35,049 nt of DNA. Source: Lysobacter antibioticus (GTDB lineage: Bacteria; Pseudomonadota; Gammaproteobacteria; Xanthomonadales; Xanthomonadaceae). The stretch is taken from assembly GCF_000731095.1 (NCBI RefSeq), contig NZ_JMTZ01000079.1, positions 1 to 35,049 of the forward strand. The letters are read 5' to 3'. Within the stretch, counting starts at the first letter, position 1. The number at the start of each line of letters is the position of its first letter. The notes beneath the pieces are model-generated. The model was not told where the DNA came from. It ran no database searches and saw only the letters and a list, made by a program, of their open reading frames with translations. Shown one piece after another: positions 26,587-34,806 of the stretch. Both the position numbers and the translations under genes were made by a program.

Positions 26587-27677
26587 GGCGCTTGCTCCTG
26601 TGCGTGAGCGGTGGCGCCGCCGGCCTGCTCGGCGGTGCGGCGACGATAGGATTCGGCATAGGCCGACGAGCGCGCCGGCAGCAGCGGGTCGTCGGACGCG
26701 GCGATGCCCGCCGGCAGGATCAGCGGATCGAAGTTGATGTCGCGGCACGCGCCGTGGTCTTGCGATTCGCTGCGTTCGATCACCACCGTGCCGGCGTCGA
26801 TCTCGACACGATCCTGCGGCCAGATCCGGGTCGCATCGGCGGTCGGGTCGCCGGCCTGGCCCAGGGTCACCAACAGGCGCCAACGTAGCGGGCCTTGCGC
26901 CAAGCGTCGGTTCAACTCGCCGTCGAGGTAATCCTGCGGTGGCGCCACGGGCGCGTTGCCCGCAGGGCGGTTGTCGGCGGCGACGCGCCAGCGCACCGCC
27001 TGGCGCGTGCCGGCGGCATCGATGAAGTAGAACGCGTTGAGGCCGTAGTAGCTTTCGGTGGCGTAGCTCGCCGACGGCTTGTGGTTCTTGGCCCAGGCGC
27101 GGAAGGCCGCGGTTTCCGGATGCGCGGCGAAGAACGCGGCCTGCTTGGCCGGGTCGGGCTTGCCGGTGGCGGGATCGGGCCGGCCCGCCGCCAGTTGCTC
27201 GTAGAACGCCTGCGGCGTGGCGACTGGAAACACCGGCATGCTGTTCATGCCGGTGCGCCACTGCTGGCCGTCGGCCTGGGTCAGGCGCAGGGCGAGGCTG
27301 CGGATGGGCACACCGAAATCCGGCGCATGCGGGTTGCCGCCGGGAATCGCGAAGCGGCCGACCAGGGGCGTGCGGCCGGGCGCGAACAAGGCCGCCTTCG
27401 AATGTCGGGCGGCGCTGCCGTTGCTGTCGAAATGGCCGATCACGCAGACGCCCTTGGCGTGGTTGCGGCGATAGCCCGGATGCAGGCCGCCGTTGACCTG
27501 CAGGCGGTCGACGATGCGTTGCGGGGTGAGCCGGTGCGGGTCGAGCCAACCGCCTACATAGCCGAACGCGGCGGCGACGCCGGTCACGGCGGCGGCGATC
27601 AGGGCCCAGCGTGCGAGCGGGAAGGGCGGTCGACGGGGGCGGTCGGTCGGGTCGGGCGGTGGCGTGGGCGAGGACAT
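26583..27677 (-). CDS. Catalase-family peroxidase (SrpA-like), membrane-anchored
   Basis: Small heme peroxidase of 364 residues with an N-terminal transmembrane anchor (about 22-43), placing the enzyme in the periplasm. The catalytic histidine is H73 in NHAKG. The PVATPQAFYEQL and DPLILPAGIAASDDPLL blocks are typical of the SrpA-like catalase subgroup. The proximal heme ligand is probably Y340 in RSSAYAESY (R336-x3-Y340). It lacks the long domains of full catalases. It shares an operon with cytochrome b561 and is divergent from an ECF sigma gene. The ECF-type promoter at 27722-27746 probably drives it, giving a leader of about 38 nt. Confidence 0.92.
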   Translation of the reverse strand: MSSPTPPPDPTDRPRRPPFPLARWALIAAAVTGVAAAFGYVGGWLDPHRLTPQRIVDRLQVNGGLHPGYRRNHAKGVCVIGHFDSNGSAARHSKAALFAPGRTPLVGRFAIPGGNPHAPDFGVPIRSLALRLTQADGQQWRTGMNSMPVFPVATPQAFYEQLAAGRPDPATGKPDPAKQAAFFAAHPETAAFRAWAKNHKPSASYATESYYGLNAFYFIDAAGTRQAVRWRVAADNRPAGNAPVAPPQDYLDGELNRRLAQGPLRWRLLVTLGQAGDPTADATRIWPQDRVEIDAGTVVIERSESQDHGACRDINFDPLILPAGIAASDDPLLPARSSAYAESYRRRTAEQAGGATAHAQEQAP

Positions 27678-27721
27678 GCGGGCACTCGGGTTGGGGAGGC
27701 GGGGCGGGGTTCTCTGGGTAC

Positions 27722-27746
27722 GACGCGCGCCAGCGGGGTTTATTCC
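27722..27746 (-). promoter_or_regulatory. ECF-type promoter of the catalase-cytochrome operon
   Basis: On the minus strand GGAATAAA (27746-27739) is followed after 13 nt by CGTC (27725-27722), that is GGAAT-N16-CGTC, a classic ECF sigma layout. The -35 block forms an inverted repeat with that of the divergent promoter. Confidence 0.65.
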
Positions 27747-27754
27747 CGGGCCGC

Positions 27755-27779
27755 GGAATAAACTGCGGCCAGCGGCGTC
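27755..27779 (+). promoter_or_regulatory. ECF-type promoter of the sigma/anti-sigma operon
   Basis: GGAATAAA (27755-27762), 13 nt, then CGTC (27776-27779): identical elements and spacing to the divergent minus-strand promoter. It implies that the sigma factor activates its own gene. The leader to the ATG at 27819 would be about 33 nt. Confidence 0.65.
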
Positions 27780-27818
27780 CCATTTAGAGATTCCCCGACC
27801 TGCCTCCACGGACCGCCC

Positions 27819-28358
27819 ATGCCCGCCAGCGACCTCGACAGCGCCCTGCGCGAACAACTGCCCTCGCTGCGGCGGTTCGCGCGCTGGCTCGCCCGCGATC
27901 CGCATGCCGCCGACGACCTGGTCCAGGCCGCGCTGGAACGGGCGATTTCCGCTTGGAGCAAACGCCGCGACGCGCAGGCGTTGCGGCCGTGGCTGTTCGC
28001 GATCGTGTACCGCCAATTCCTCGACGGCCAACGCCGCTCGCAACGTTATGCCGGTCTGTTGTCGCGGCTCGGCATCTCCCACGACAGCCAACCGTCGGCC
28101 GAGCGCGAAGTCCTCGCGCGTTCGACCCTGGAAGCGATGCAGCGCCTGCCGGTCGAACAACGCAGCCTGCTGCTGTGGGTTTCGGTCGAGGGACTCAGCT
28201 ACCAGGAAGTCGCCGACATTCTGCAGGTGCCCATCGGCACGGTCATGTCGCGTTTGTCGCGCGCACGCGACGCTCTGCGCCGGCTCAGCGACGGCGAAAC
28301 CCCGGCGTCGCCGCTGAGATTGTTGAAGACACCTGCCGCAACGAAGTCGACCCCATGA
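27819..28358 (+). CDS. ECF RNA polymerase sigma factor
   Basis: A 179-residue group IV (extracytoplasmic function) sigma factor. Region 2, about 12-80, includes the core-binding DDLVQAALERAI and the -10-reading stretch PWLFAIVYRQFLD. Region 4, about 105-160, has the helix-turn-helix LPVEQRSLLLWVSVEGLSYQ followed by EVADILQVPIGTVMSRLSRAR. There is a short Pro/Ser-rich tail. It is cotranscribed with the anti-sigma gene (ATGA overlap) and probably autoregulated through the promoter at 27755. Its likely regulon starts with the divergent catalase-cytochrome operon, suggesting a response to peroxide or similar envelope oxidation. Confidence 0.95.
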   Translation: MPASDLDSALREQLPSLRRFARWLARDPHAADDLVQAALERAISAWSKRRDAQALRPWLFAIVYRQFLDGQRRSQRYAGLLSRLGISHDSQPSAEREVLARSTLEAMQRLPVEQRSLLLWVSVEGLSYQEVADILQVPIGTVMSRLSRARDALRRLSDGETPASPLRLLKTPAATKSTP

Positions 28359-29122
28359 TCACCACGCCGAGCGAGTACGAAATCCACGCCTATGTCGACG
28401 GCCTGCTCGACGGCGAGCGCCGCGCCGCGTTCGAGGCCTGGCTTGCGCAGCATCCCGAACGCGCCGCCGAGATCCAGGCCTGGCAGCGCGATGCGCAACT
28501 GCTGCGCGCGGCGCTGGCCGGCGAAACCGTGGCGGCGCCGGCCGGGCCCGATCCGGCGCGCCTGGACCCCATGCGCTTGCGTGCCGGCCTCGCGCGTCGG
28601 CGCAACGCGCGCTACGCGATGGCCGCGGCGGTGCTGTTGAGTCTCGGCGTCGGCGGCATCGGCGGATGGCAGGCGCGCGACTGGCGCGGCACCGCGCCGG
28701 CGGCGGCGATGGCGCCGATGGGCGATGCGATCCAGGCGCACCGTTTGTTCGCCTCGCGCCACGATCTGCGGCCCGATCGGGCGGCGCGCGGCGGCGACCT
28801 GCAAGGCTGGCTCGATACGAATTTCCGCGAACCGATGCGCCTGCCCGATCTGAGCGGGGCGGGGTTCCGCCAGGTTGGCGCACGCCTGCTTGCGACTGAA
28901 CAGGGCGCGGCCGCCCTGGTCGTCTACGAAGACGCCGGCGGTAACGCAATCAGCTTCTATATCCGGCCGCCGGGCCCGCGCCGCCACCTGCTGCCGCGCG
29001 GCGACCGCCGCGACGGCGACTTGCTCACACAGTACTGGTCGCGCGGGGGGTACAACTATGCGATGGTGAGCAGCGGGGAATCGGCGGATGTCGTCAGGCG
29101 CGCGCTGGATGGCGCGATCTGA
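28355..29122 (+). CDS. Anti-sigma factor, single-pass membrane protein
   Basis: A 255-residue protein. The N-terminal cytoplasmic part, about 1-80 (SEYEIHAYVDGLLDGERRAAFEAWL), looks like an anti-sigma helical bundle but lacks the HxxxCxxC zinc motif of ZAS proteins. One transmembrane helix follows at about 88-106 (AAAVLLSLGVGGIGGW). The periplasmic part of about 145 residues contains LPDLSGAGFRQVGARLL and VVYEDAGGNAISFYIRP, typical of 'anti-sigma factor family' proteins linked to catalase operons. The start overlaps the sigma stop as ATGA. The signal it senses is not evident. Confidence 0.9.
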   Translation: MITTPSEYEIHAYVDGLLDGERRAAFEAWLAQHPERAAEIQAWQRDAQLLRAALAGETVAAPAGPDPARLDPMRLRAGLARRRNARYAMAAAVLLSLGVGGIGGWQARDWRGTAPAAAMAPMGDAIQAHRLFASRHDLRPDRAARGGDLQGWLDTNFREPMRLPDLSGAGFRQVGARLLATEQGAAALVVYEDAGGNAISFYIRPPGPRRHLLPRGDRRDGDLLTQYWSRGGYNYAMVSSGESADVVRRALDGAI

Positions 29123-29140
29123 CAGAACTCAGGAAAGGCC

Positions 29141-29389
29141 ATGACGATGATCTCTACGGATATGCAGGAAACGCGCAACGCGTTCGGAACGTTTCTACGC
29201 TCGTTGGCGGAAGGCATGGCGACGCAGCAGGACTGGCGCCGCTTCACGATCGCGCACTATCACGATCCCACTCTGGAAGCGGCGCGGATCGAACTGGTCC
29301 GCGCCTCGCAGCACGAATCGGAAATGCCGACCGAGTCGTCGAAGGTGCAGGACCTGGCGAGCGAGATCGATCGCCGCTTCAGCAGCTGA
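29141..29389 (+). CDS. Small protein of unknown function in the ECF operon
   Basis: An 82-residue soluble acidic protein with no signal peptide or cysteines. The start at 29141 has AGGA 6 nt upstream; an in-frame ATG two codons on is an alternative. Codon use is GC-rich at third positions but a little less so than its neighbours. It looks largely helical (TRNAFGTFLRSLAEGMATQQD and VQDLASEIDRRFSS). It follows the anti-sigma gene by 18 nt, so it probably belongs to the same transcript. No family was recognised. Confidence 0.7.
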   Translation: MTMISTDMQETRNAFGTFLRSLAEGMATQQDWRRFTIAHYHDPTLEAARIELVRASQHESEMPTESSKVQDLASEIDRRFSS

Positions 29390-29393
29390 AAAA

Positions 29394-29432
29394 CCATAAG
29401 CCTTCGCCATAAGCCGTCGCCATAAGTCTTCA
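29394..29432. repeat. 13-bp tandem repeat x3
   Basis: Three consecutive 13-mers of the form CCATAAGCCTTCG (second has G for T; third has T for C and a changed end). They lie between the small ECF-operon gene and the terminator. Confidence 0.75.
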
Positions 29433-29473
29433 TCGGTGCGATGAAGGTCGTACGACAAGCAGGTTCGCGCAAC

Positions 29474-29506
29474 AAAAAAGCCCCGCATGCGGGGCTTTTT
29501 GTTTTC
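29474..29506. terminator. Bidirectional intrinsic terminator
   Basis: AAAAAGCCCCGC at 29475-29486 pairs with GCGGGGCTTTTT at 29489-29500, followed by GTTTTC. T-runs on both strands suit termination of the plus-strand ECF operon and of the minus-strand oxidoreductase gene that ends at 29520. Confidence 0.9.
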
Positions 29507-29519
29507 ATGCCGGCGAGCT

Positions 29520-32500
29520 TCAGGCCGCTTGCACGATCCGCAAGGGATTGCGGTATTCCTTCAGCAACTCGGCCTCGCGCTCCTTGGCCTTGTGCAGGTG
29601 CGCTTCCTTGACGTGGCCGTAGCCGCGGATGTGCTCGGGGACGCTGGCGATCTCGGCGGCCAGATCGACGTTGCCGCCGTCCAGGGTCGCCAGCAGGCCG
29701 GTCACGGTCTGCTCGTAGTCGGCGATCAGCTGGCGCTCCATCTTGCGCTCTTCGGTGTAACCGAAGATGTCGAGCTTGCTGCCGCGCAGCTTGCGCAACT
29801 TCGCCATCCACTTGAACGCGGTGAACACCCAGGGGCCGAATTCCTGCTTGATCAGACGGCCCTGGTCGTCCTTCTTGGCCAGCAACGGCGGGGCGAGGTG
29901 GAACTTGAGCTTGTAGTCGCCGTCGAACTGCTGCTCCAGCTTGCGCTGGAAATCGCCGCTGGTGTACAGGCGCGCCACTTCGTACTCGTCCTTGTAGGCC
30001 ATCAGCTTGAACGAATAACGCGCGACTGCCTCGGCCAGGTCGGTCGAGCCCGGCGCCTTGGCCTGCTCGGCTGCGCGCACCTTGGCGACGAAGTCGGCGT
30101 AACGCTTGGCGTAGTTCGCGTCCTGGTAATCGGTGAGGAAGGCGATGCGGCGCGAGATCAGTTCGTCGAGCGAACGCGACAGGCGCAGGTCGTCGAGCGG
30201 CAGGAAGGCGACGTTGTCGCTGTCGGCGTTCGCAGGCACATGCCGCAGTTCGTCTTCGTTGCGGGTCGCGCGCGGGGCCGAGGTCGCGCCCCATTCGTTG
30301 CCTTCCCATTCGCCCGGCGCCAGGTGCGGCAGGGCGTGCGGCGTCGCTTCGGCGGCGGTCGGCGCGTTGCGCACCAAGCCGGCGGCTTCGGCGACTGCCT
30401 TCGGGTCGATCGCGGCCAGGCGGCCCCAGGCGAACGCGGTCTTGTTCATCTCGATCGCGGCGCCGTTGAGCTCGACCGCGCGCATCAGCGCATCGAACGA
30501 GATCGGCACCAGCGCGCGCTGCCAGGCGTAGCCGAGGATGAACAGATTAGTCGCGATAGCGTCGCCGAGCAGCGCGGTGGCGAGCTGAGTGGCGTCGACC
30601 AGCAGCGGCTCTTCGCCGCCCAGCGCCTGACGCACCGCGGCGACGATGTCGGCGGCGGGGAACTGCATGTCCGGACGGGTGGTGAAGGTGCCCGGCATCG
30701 CTTCGTAGGTGTTGAGCACGACCGCGCTGCGGCCGGCGCGCACCTTCGACAGCGCCCAGTAGTCGTTGACCACGACCATGTCGCAGCCCAGCACCAGGTC
30801 GGCTTCGCCTGCGGCGATGCGCACGGCGTGGATGTCGGCCGGAGTCTTGGCGATGCGGATGTGGGTGGTGACCGCGCCGCCCTTCTGGGCCAGGCCGGTC
30901 TGGTCGAGCACGCTCGCGCCCTTGCCTTCCAGATGGCCGGCCATGCCGAGCAGGGCGCCGATCGTCACCACGCCGGTGCCGCCGACGCCGGTGATGAGGA
31001 TATTCCAGGGCGTGTCGAGCGCCGGCAACTGCGGCGCCGGCAGGTTCTGCAGGCGGTCCTTGGCCGAGGAGCCCTTCTTCTTCTTGAGTCCGCCGCCTTC
31101 GACGGTGACGAAGCTCGGGCAGAAGCCGTTGACGCAGGAATAGTCCTTGTTGCAGTTCGACTGGTCGATCTCGCGCTTGCGGCCGAACTCGGTTTCCTTC
31201 GGCAGCACCGAGACGCAGAACGACTTCTTGCCGCAGTCGCCGCAGCCTTCGCAGACCAGGGTGTTGACCATCACGCGCTTCTGCGGGTCGACCATCTTGC
31301 CGCGCTTGCGGCGGCGGCGCTTCTCGGTCGCGCAGGTCTGGTCGAAGATCAGCACGCTGGTGCCCTTGACCTCGCGCAGGCGCTTTTGCACCGCGTCGAG
31401 TTCCTTGCGGTCGTGGAACTCCATGTCGCTGGGGAAGATCTCGCGCTTGTTCCACTTGGCGATGTCGTCCGACAGCAGGACGATGGTGTGCACGCCTTCC
31501 GAACGCACCTGGTGGGCGATCTGCGGCACCGACAGGGTGCCGTCGACGGGCTGGCCGCCGGTCATCGCGACCGCGTCGTTGTAGAGGATCTTGTAGGTGA
31601 TGTTGACGCCGGTGGCGACCGACTGGCGGATCGCCAGCGAGCCGCTGTGGAAATAGGTGCCGTCGCCGAGGTTCTGGAACACGTGCTCGGTGTCGGTGAA
31701 CGCCGATTGGCCCGACCAGGTCACGCCTTCGCCGCCCATGTGGGTGAAGGTGTTGGTGTCGCGGTCCATCCAGGTGACCATGTAGTGGCAGCCGATGCCG
31801 CCGAGCGCGCGCGAGCCCTCCGGCACCACGGTCGAGGTGTTGTGCGGGCAGCCCGAGCAGTAATGCGGCACGCGCGGGAACGAGGCGCGCGGCAGGGCGA
31901 GTTCGCTTTCCTTCTCGGCCATCCAGCGCAGCACGTTCTCCATGTGCTCGGAGTTGTGGAAGCGCTGGATGCGGCGCGCGATCACGCCGGCGATGCGGGC
32001 CGGGGTCAGCTCGCCGGTCGAGGGCAGGATCCACTCGCCGCTCTCGTCGTACTTGCCGACGATCGACGGACGGCGCTCGCCGTCCCAGTTGTACATCGAT
32101 TCCTTCATCTGGCTTTCGATGAAGGCGTGTTTCTCCTCGACCACCAGGATGTCGTCGAGGCCGCGCGCGAACGCGCGCAGGCCGACCGGCTCCAGCGGCC
32201 AGGTCATGCCGACCTTGTAGACGCGGATGCCGAGGTCGGAGCAGGCGCGTTCGTCCAGGCCGAGGTATTCCAGCGCCTGCAGCACGTCGAGATAGCTCTT
32301 GCCGGTGGTGATGATGCCCAGGCGCGCGTTCGGCGAATCGATCACGGTGCGGTCGATGCCGTTAGCGCGGGCGAAAGCCTGCGCGGCCTTCACCGCGTAC
32401 TGGTGCAGGCGCATCTCCTGGTCCATCGGCGGATCCGGCCAGCGGATGCTCAGGCCGCCCGGCGGCATGACGAAGTCGTCGGGGGTGACGATCTGCAGCG

Positions 32501-33212
32501 CCAGCGGATTGACGTCGACCGAAGCCGAGGACTCGACGGTTTCGGCGATGGTCTTGAAGCCGACCCAGCGCCCGGTGAAGCGCGACATGGCCCAGCCGAT
32601 CAGGCCCATGTCGAGGATGTCCTGCACGCCGGCCGGGTTCAGGATCGGCATCATCGCGCTGGTGAACTCGCCTTCCGAGCCGTGCGGCAGGGTCGAGGAG
32701 CGGCAGGCGTGGTCGTCCGCGGCCAGGGCCAGGACGCCGCCGTACTTGCTGGTGCCGGCGGCATTGGCGTGCTTGAACACGTCGCCGGTGCGGTCCACGC
32801 CGGGGCCCTTGCCGTACCACATGCCGTACACGCCCTCGACCTTGGCGCCGGGGAACAGGTTGGTCTGCTGGGTGCCCCAGACCATGGTCGCGCCCAAGTC
32901 CTCGTTGAGGCCCGGGGTGAACTTCACCCCCGAGGCTTCCAGGTACTTGCGCGCGCGCCACAGCTCCAGGTCGAAACCGCCCAGCGGCGAGCCGCGGTAG
33001 CCGGAGATGAAGCCGGCGGTATTGAGGCCGGCGGCCTGATCGCGCAGCCGCTGCATCAGCGGCAGGCGCACCAGCGCCTGCACGCCGCTCAGGTAGATGC
33101 GGCCTTCCTGACGGGTGTACTTGTGATCGAGCGAATAGTCCGTATCGAGGACGCTGTTGGTCAGGTCGGTATTCGCCGACGAAGGCGAGCTGAGTTCTGC
33201 GGTGCTGGTCAT
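29520..33212 (-). CDS. Fused indolepyruvate ferredoxin oxidoreductase family protein
   Basis: A 1230-residue cytoplasmic enzyme joining IorA- and IorB-like parts. It is expected to convert aryl pyruvates or branched 2-oxo acids to acyl-CoA. The N-terminal pyrimidine-binding region contains GFISGYRGSPLGGFD. A thiamine-diphosphate/cluster region has CSGCPHN near residue 454. An iron-sulfur region near 654 has CEGCGDCGKKSFC and later Cys residues (NCNKDYSCVNGFC). A gamma-type domain carries GVGGTGVVTIGALL near 742, and the C-terminus is a domain common to the fused family. The start at 33212 follows a low-quality 40-codon stretch. Unusually for a fused enzyme, no ferredoxin gene is adjacent. It is transcribed alone from a TATAAT promoter. 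Confidence 0.95.
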   Translation of the reverse strand: MTSTAELSSPSSANTDLTNSVLDTDYSLDHKYTRQEGRIYLSGVQALVRLPLMQRLRDQAAGLNTAGFISGYRGSPLGGFDLELWRARKYLEASGVKFTPGLNEDLGATMVWGTQQTNLFPGAKVEGVYGMWYGKGPGVDRTGDVFKHANAAGTSKYGGVLALAADDHACRSSTLPHGSEGEFTSAMMPILNPAGVQDILDMGLIGWAMSRFTGRWVGFKTIAETVESSASVDVNPLALQIVTPDDFVMPPGGLSIRWPDPPMDQEMRLHQYAVKAAQAFARANGIDRTVIDSPNARLGIITTGKSYLDVLQALEYLGLDERACSDLGIRVYKVGMTWPLEPVGLRAFARGLDDILVVEEKHAFIESQMKESMYNWDGERRPSIVGKYDESGEWILPSTGELTPARIAGVIARRIQRFHNSEHMENVLRWMAEKESELALPRASFPRVPHYCSGCPHNTSTVVPEGSRALGGIGCHYMVTWMDRDTNTFTHMGGEGVTWSGQSAFTDTEHVFQNLGDGTYFHSGSLAIRQSVATGVNITYKILYNDAVAMTGGQPVDGTLSVPQIAHQVRSEGVHTIVLLSDDIAKWNKREIFPSDMEFHDRKELDAVQKRLREVKGTSVLIFDQTCATEKRRRRKRGKMVDPQKRVMVNTLVCEGCGDCGKKSFCVSVLPKETEFGRKREIDQSNCNKDYSCVNGFCPSFVTVEGGGLKKKKGSSAKDRLQNLPAPQLPALDTPWNILITGVGGTGVVTIGALLGMAGHLEGKGASVLDQTGLAQKGGAVTTHIRIAKTPADIHAVRIAAGEADLVLGCDMVVVNDYWALSKVRAGRSAVVLNTYEAMPGTFTTRPDMQFPAADIVAAVRQALGGEEPLLVDATQLATALLGDAIATNLFILGYAWQRALVPISFDALMRAVELNGAAIEMNKTAFAWGRLAAIDPKAVAEAAGLVRNAPTAAEATPHALPHLAPGEWEGNEWGATSAPRATRNEDELRHVPANADSDNVAFLPLDDLRLSRSLDELISRRIAFLTDYQDANYAKRYADFVAKVRAAEQAKAPGSTDLAEAVARYSFKLMAYKDEYEVARLYTSGDFQRKLEQQFDGDYKLKFHLAPPLLAKKDDQGRLIKQEFGPWVFTAFKWMAKLRKLRGSKLDIFGYTEERKMERQLIADYEQTVTGLLATLDGGNVDLAAEIASVPEHIRGYGHVKEAHLHKAKEREAELLKEYRNPLRIVQAA

Positions 33213-33312
33213 GGGCGGGCTCTCGCGGCGGTGCCGCGGGTTGGCTGGCGGGGCGGGACGGCATCCCGGCCGGGACGGCGGTGGCGCGCCGGGGCCCGAG
33301 CAAAGACTCGGA

Positions 33313-33318
33313 ATTATA
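33313..33318 (-). promoter_or_regulatory. Consensus -10 element for the oxidoreductase gene
   Basis: A perfect TATAAT on the minus strand about 95 nt upstream of the start codon, unusual in DNA this GC-rich. The -35 region has no good match, so activation by a regulator is possible. Confidence 0.5.
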
Positions 33319-33495
33319 GCCTTTAGGCCCAATCGCGCCGTGAGCCGGGCGGTAAGCCCGAACGAGTGTGACGGTCGGCGCGGCCGTCGTGCCGGCGTAC
33401 CTGGGCGTATTGCCGGGGAGATTGACGGATGCTGCGCCGTTCAGCAGCATCGCGCGGCTTCGAGCCTCGTCGTCGGGCGCCCATCCGGAGAGCCC

Positions 33496-33849
33496 GTGGC
33501 TCAAGACCTTTACTGCTGGCGCTGCGACCGCGTCGTGCCGATGCTGACCGAACCCGAATGGGAGCGGATGGCGCCGGCCCTCGACGAGGCCGTCGCCGAA
33601 GTGCAGCGCTACCGCGTCTCGACCGCGAGCTCGCTGCAGGCCGCCTTGGCCCAGCCCCACGGCCGCGACGCGCTCAAGCTGTACTACCGGATGACCGGGC
33701 AGCTCGAAACCAAGCCCGACGCCATCCGTCACCATCGCCTGTCCCTGTACGGCCCGCCGTGCGCGCATTGCGGCAAGCCGCTGCGCACGCCGCGCGCGAG
33801 TCACTGCGCCGCCTGCGGTGCGATGCGGGCCGAGGCTGCGGCCGAGTAG
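33496..33849 (+). CDS. Small zinc-ribbon protein
   Basis: A 117-residue soluble protein. It begins VAQDLYCWRCDRVVPML with one CxxC pair and ends with two more, CAHCG and CAACG, about 13 residues apart, forming a C-terminal zinc ribbon. The middle is helical (EWERMAPALDEAVAEVQRYR). The GTG start at 33496 has GGAG 5 nt upstream; the frame stays open upstream without conserved sequence. It looks like the conserved hypothetical zinc-ribbon proteins of Xanthomonadaceae. The role is unknown; nucleic acid or protein binding is plausible. The GNAT gene follows after 135 nt. Confidence 0.75.
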   Translation: MAQDLYCWRCDRVVPMLTEPEWERMAPALDEAVAEVQRYRVSTASSLQAALAQPHGRDALKLYYRMTGQLETKPDAIRHHRLSLYGPPCAHCGKPLRTPRASHCAACGAMRAEAAAE

Positions 33850-33948
33850 TGCCGGATCGGTTCGAGTGTCGCCACCGCGTCGATTTTGCTGGGCGGATCG
33901 CGATGATCGCCGCCGGTGAGCGCCGAGTCCCAAGATGCGGGGCCACGT

Positions 33949-33978
33949 TTGAGAGCCGCATCGCCGAACAGTTACAGT
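33949..33978 (+). promoter_or_regulatory. Sigma-70 promoter for a leaderless GNAT transcript
   Basis: TTGAGA (33949-33954), 18 nt, TACAGT (33973-33978), then 6 nt to the ATG at 33985. Transcription would begin at the start codon. No Shine-Dalgarno sequence is present. Confidence 0.55.
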
Positions 33979-33984
33979 CGGGCG

Positions 33985-34560
33985 ATGACCGCCTTCGACC
34001 AAGTCACCCTGACCACGCAACGCCTGTTGTTGCGACCGCTCGCCGCCGCCGATGCTGGCGCCCTGATGGCGATCTATGCCGATCCCGAAGTGATGCGCTA
34101 CGGCAGCTCGCCGCCCTGGGATTCGATCGAGAAAGCCGATGCGCAGATCGTCCGCGACCGCGAGGCGATGGCCGCCGGCCATTTCCTGCGCCTGGGCCTG
34201 CAGCGGGTCGACGACGGCGCGCTGATCGGCACCTGCACATTGTTCAATCTCGACCCGCCGTGCCGGCGCGCCGAGATCGGCTATGCCCTGGCCGTGTCGG
34301 CCTGGTCGCGCGGCTACATGCGCGAAGCCCTGCCGGCGCTGATCGATTTCGGTTTCGAGGCGATGGACCTCAACCGCATTGAAGCCGACATCGACCCGCG
34401 CAACACCGCCTCGACCAAGAGCATCGAGCGACAGGGGTTCGTACGCGAGGGCTATCTGCGCGAGCGCTGGATCGTGCAGGGGGTGTTTTCAGATACGGCC
34501 TTGTATGCGCTGTTGCGCAGCGATTGGCAGGCGCAGCGTCGCAAGGCGGCTTCGGGGTAG
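33985..34560 (+). CDS. GNAT family N-acetyltransferase (RimJ/RimL-like)
   Basis: A 191-residue acetyltransferase of the RimJ/RimL (Acetyltransf_3) group, which uses acetyl-CoA to acetylate protein N-termini or small amines. Typical features are the N-terminal LTTQRLLLRPLAAADAGAL, the central RRAEIGYALAVSAWSRGYMREALPAL holding the acetyl-CoA-binding loop, and LNRIEADIDPRNTASTKSIERQGFVREGYLRE near the end. The substrate cannot be told. The start is supported by homology and by the promoter placed for a leaderless mRNA. It is the last gene before the repeat-rich right end. Confidence 0.92.
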   Translation: MTAFDQVTLTTQRLLLRPLAAADAGALMAIYADPEVMRYGSSPPWDSIEKADAQIVRDREAMAAGHFLRLGLQRVDDGALIGTCTLFNLDPPCRRAEIGYALAVSAWSRGYMREALPALIDFGFEAMDLNRIEADIDPRNTASTKSIERQGFVREGYLRERWIVQGVFSDTALYALLRSDWQAQRRKAASG

Positions 34561-34610
34561 GGGGCGATCGCGCTTCTCATGTTCGCACCGTCGCTCCATG
34601 TGACCCCAGG

Positions 34611-34763
34611 GTAGGAGCGACGTAAGTCGCGACCGTGTTGCTTCGACCCCGCGACGCTAGCCAAGATACTCTGTAGGAGCGGCGTAAGCCGCGACCGCGT
34701 CCTCTCATTCTCGCGTTGTCACTTCGTATCGTGTCAGGGTAGGAGCGACGCAAGTCGCGACCG
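34611..34763 (+). repeat. Three GTAG-headed REP hairpins
   Basis: Three 25-bp units at 34611-34635, 34673-34697 and 34739-34763 share GTAGGAGCGRCGYAAGYCGC form: a GTAG head and a GCGRC/GYCGC stem. All have the same orientation. The first and third also share about 20 bases of the following sequence (CTTCG...GCGACGCT). GTAG-headed REPs are known in Stenotrophomonas and relatives, where RAYT (TnpA-REP) transposases mobilise them. No RAYT gene is in this window. Confidence 0.85.
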
Positions 34764-34806
34764 CGTTGCTTCGGTCTTGCGACGCTGCTTGGTCCAGGCG
34801 ATTTTT

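Noticed and set aside
29487-33326. A 1279-codon plus-strand open frame opposite the indolepyruvate oxidoreductase gene
   Set aside because: It is an antisense shadow caused by strong GC bias at third positions. Its low-complexity composition (Val, Gly, Ala, Arg, Asp, His) and lack of motifs contrast with the clear oxidoreductase on the minus strand.
34611-34763. Regularly spaced 25-bp repeats considered as CRISPR
   Set aside because: Only three units with unequal spacing, a GTAG head and partly identical spacers; they are REP elements, and no cas genes are present.
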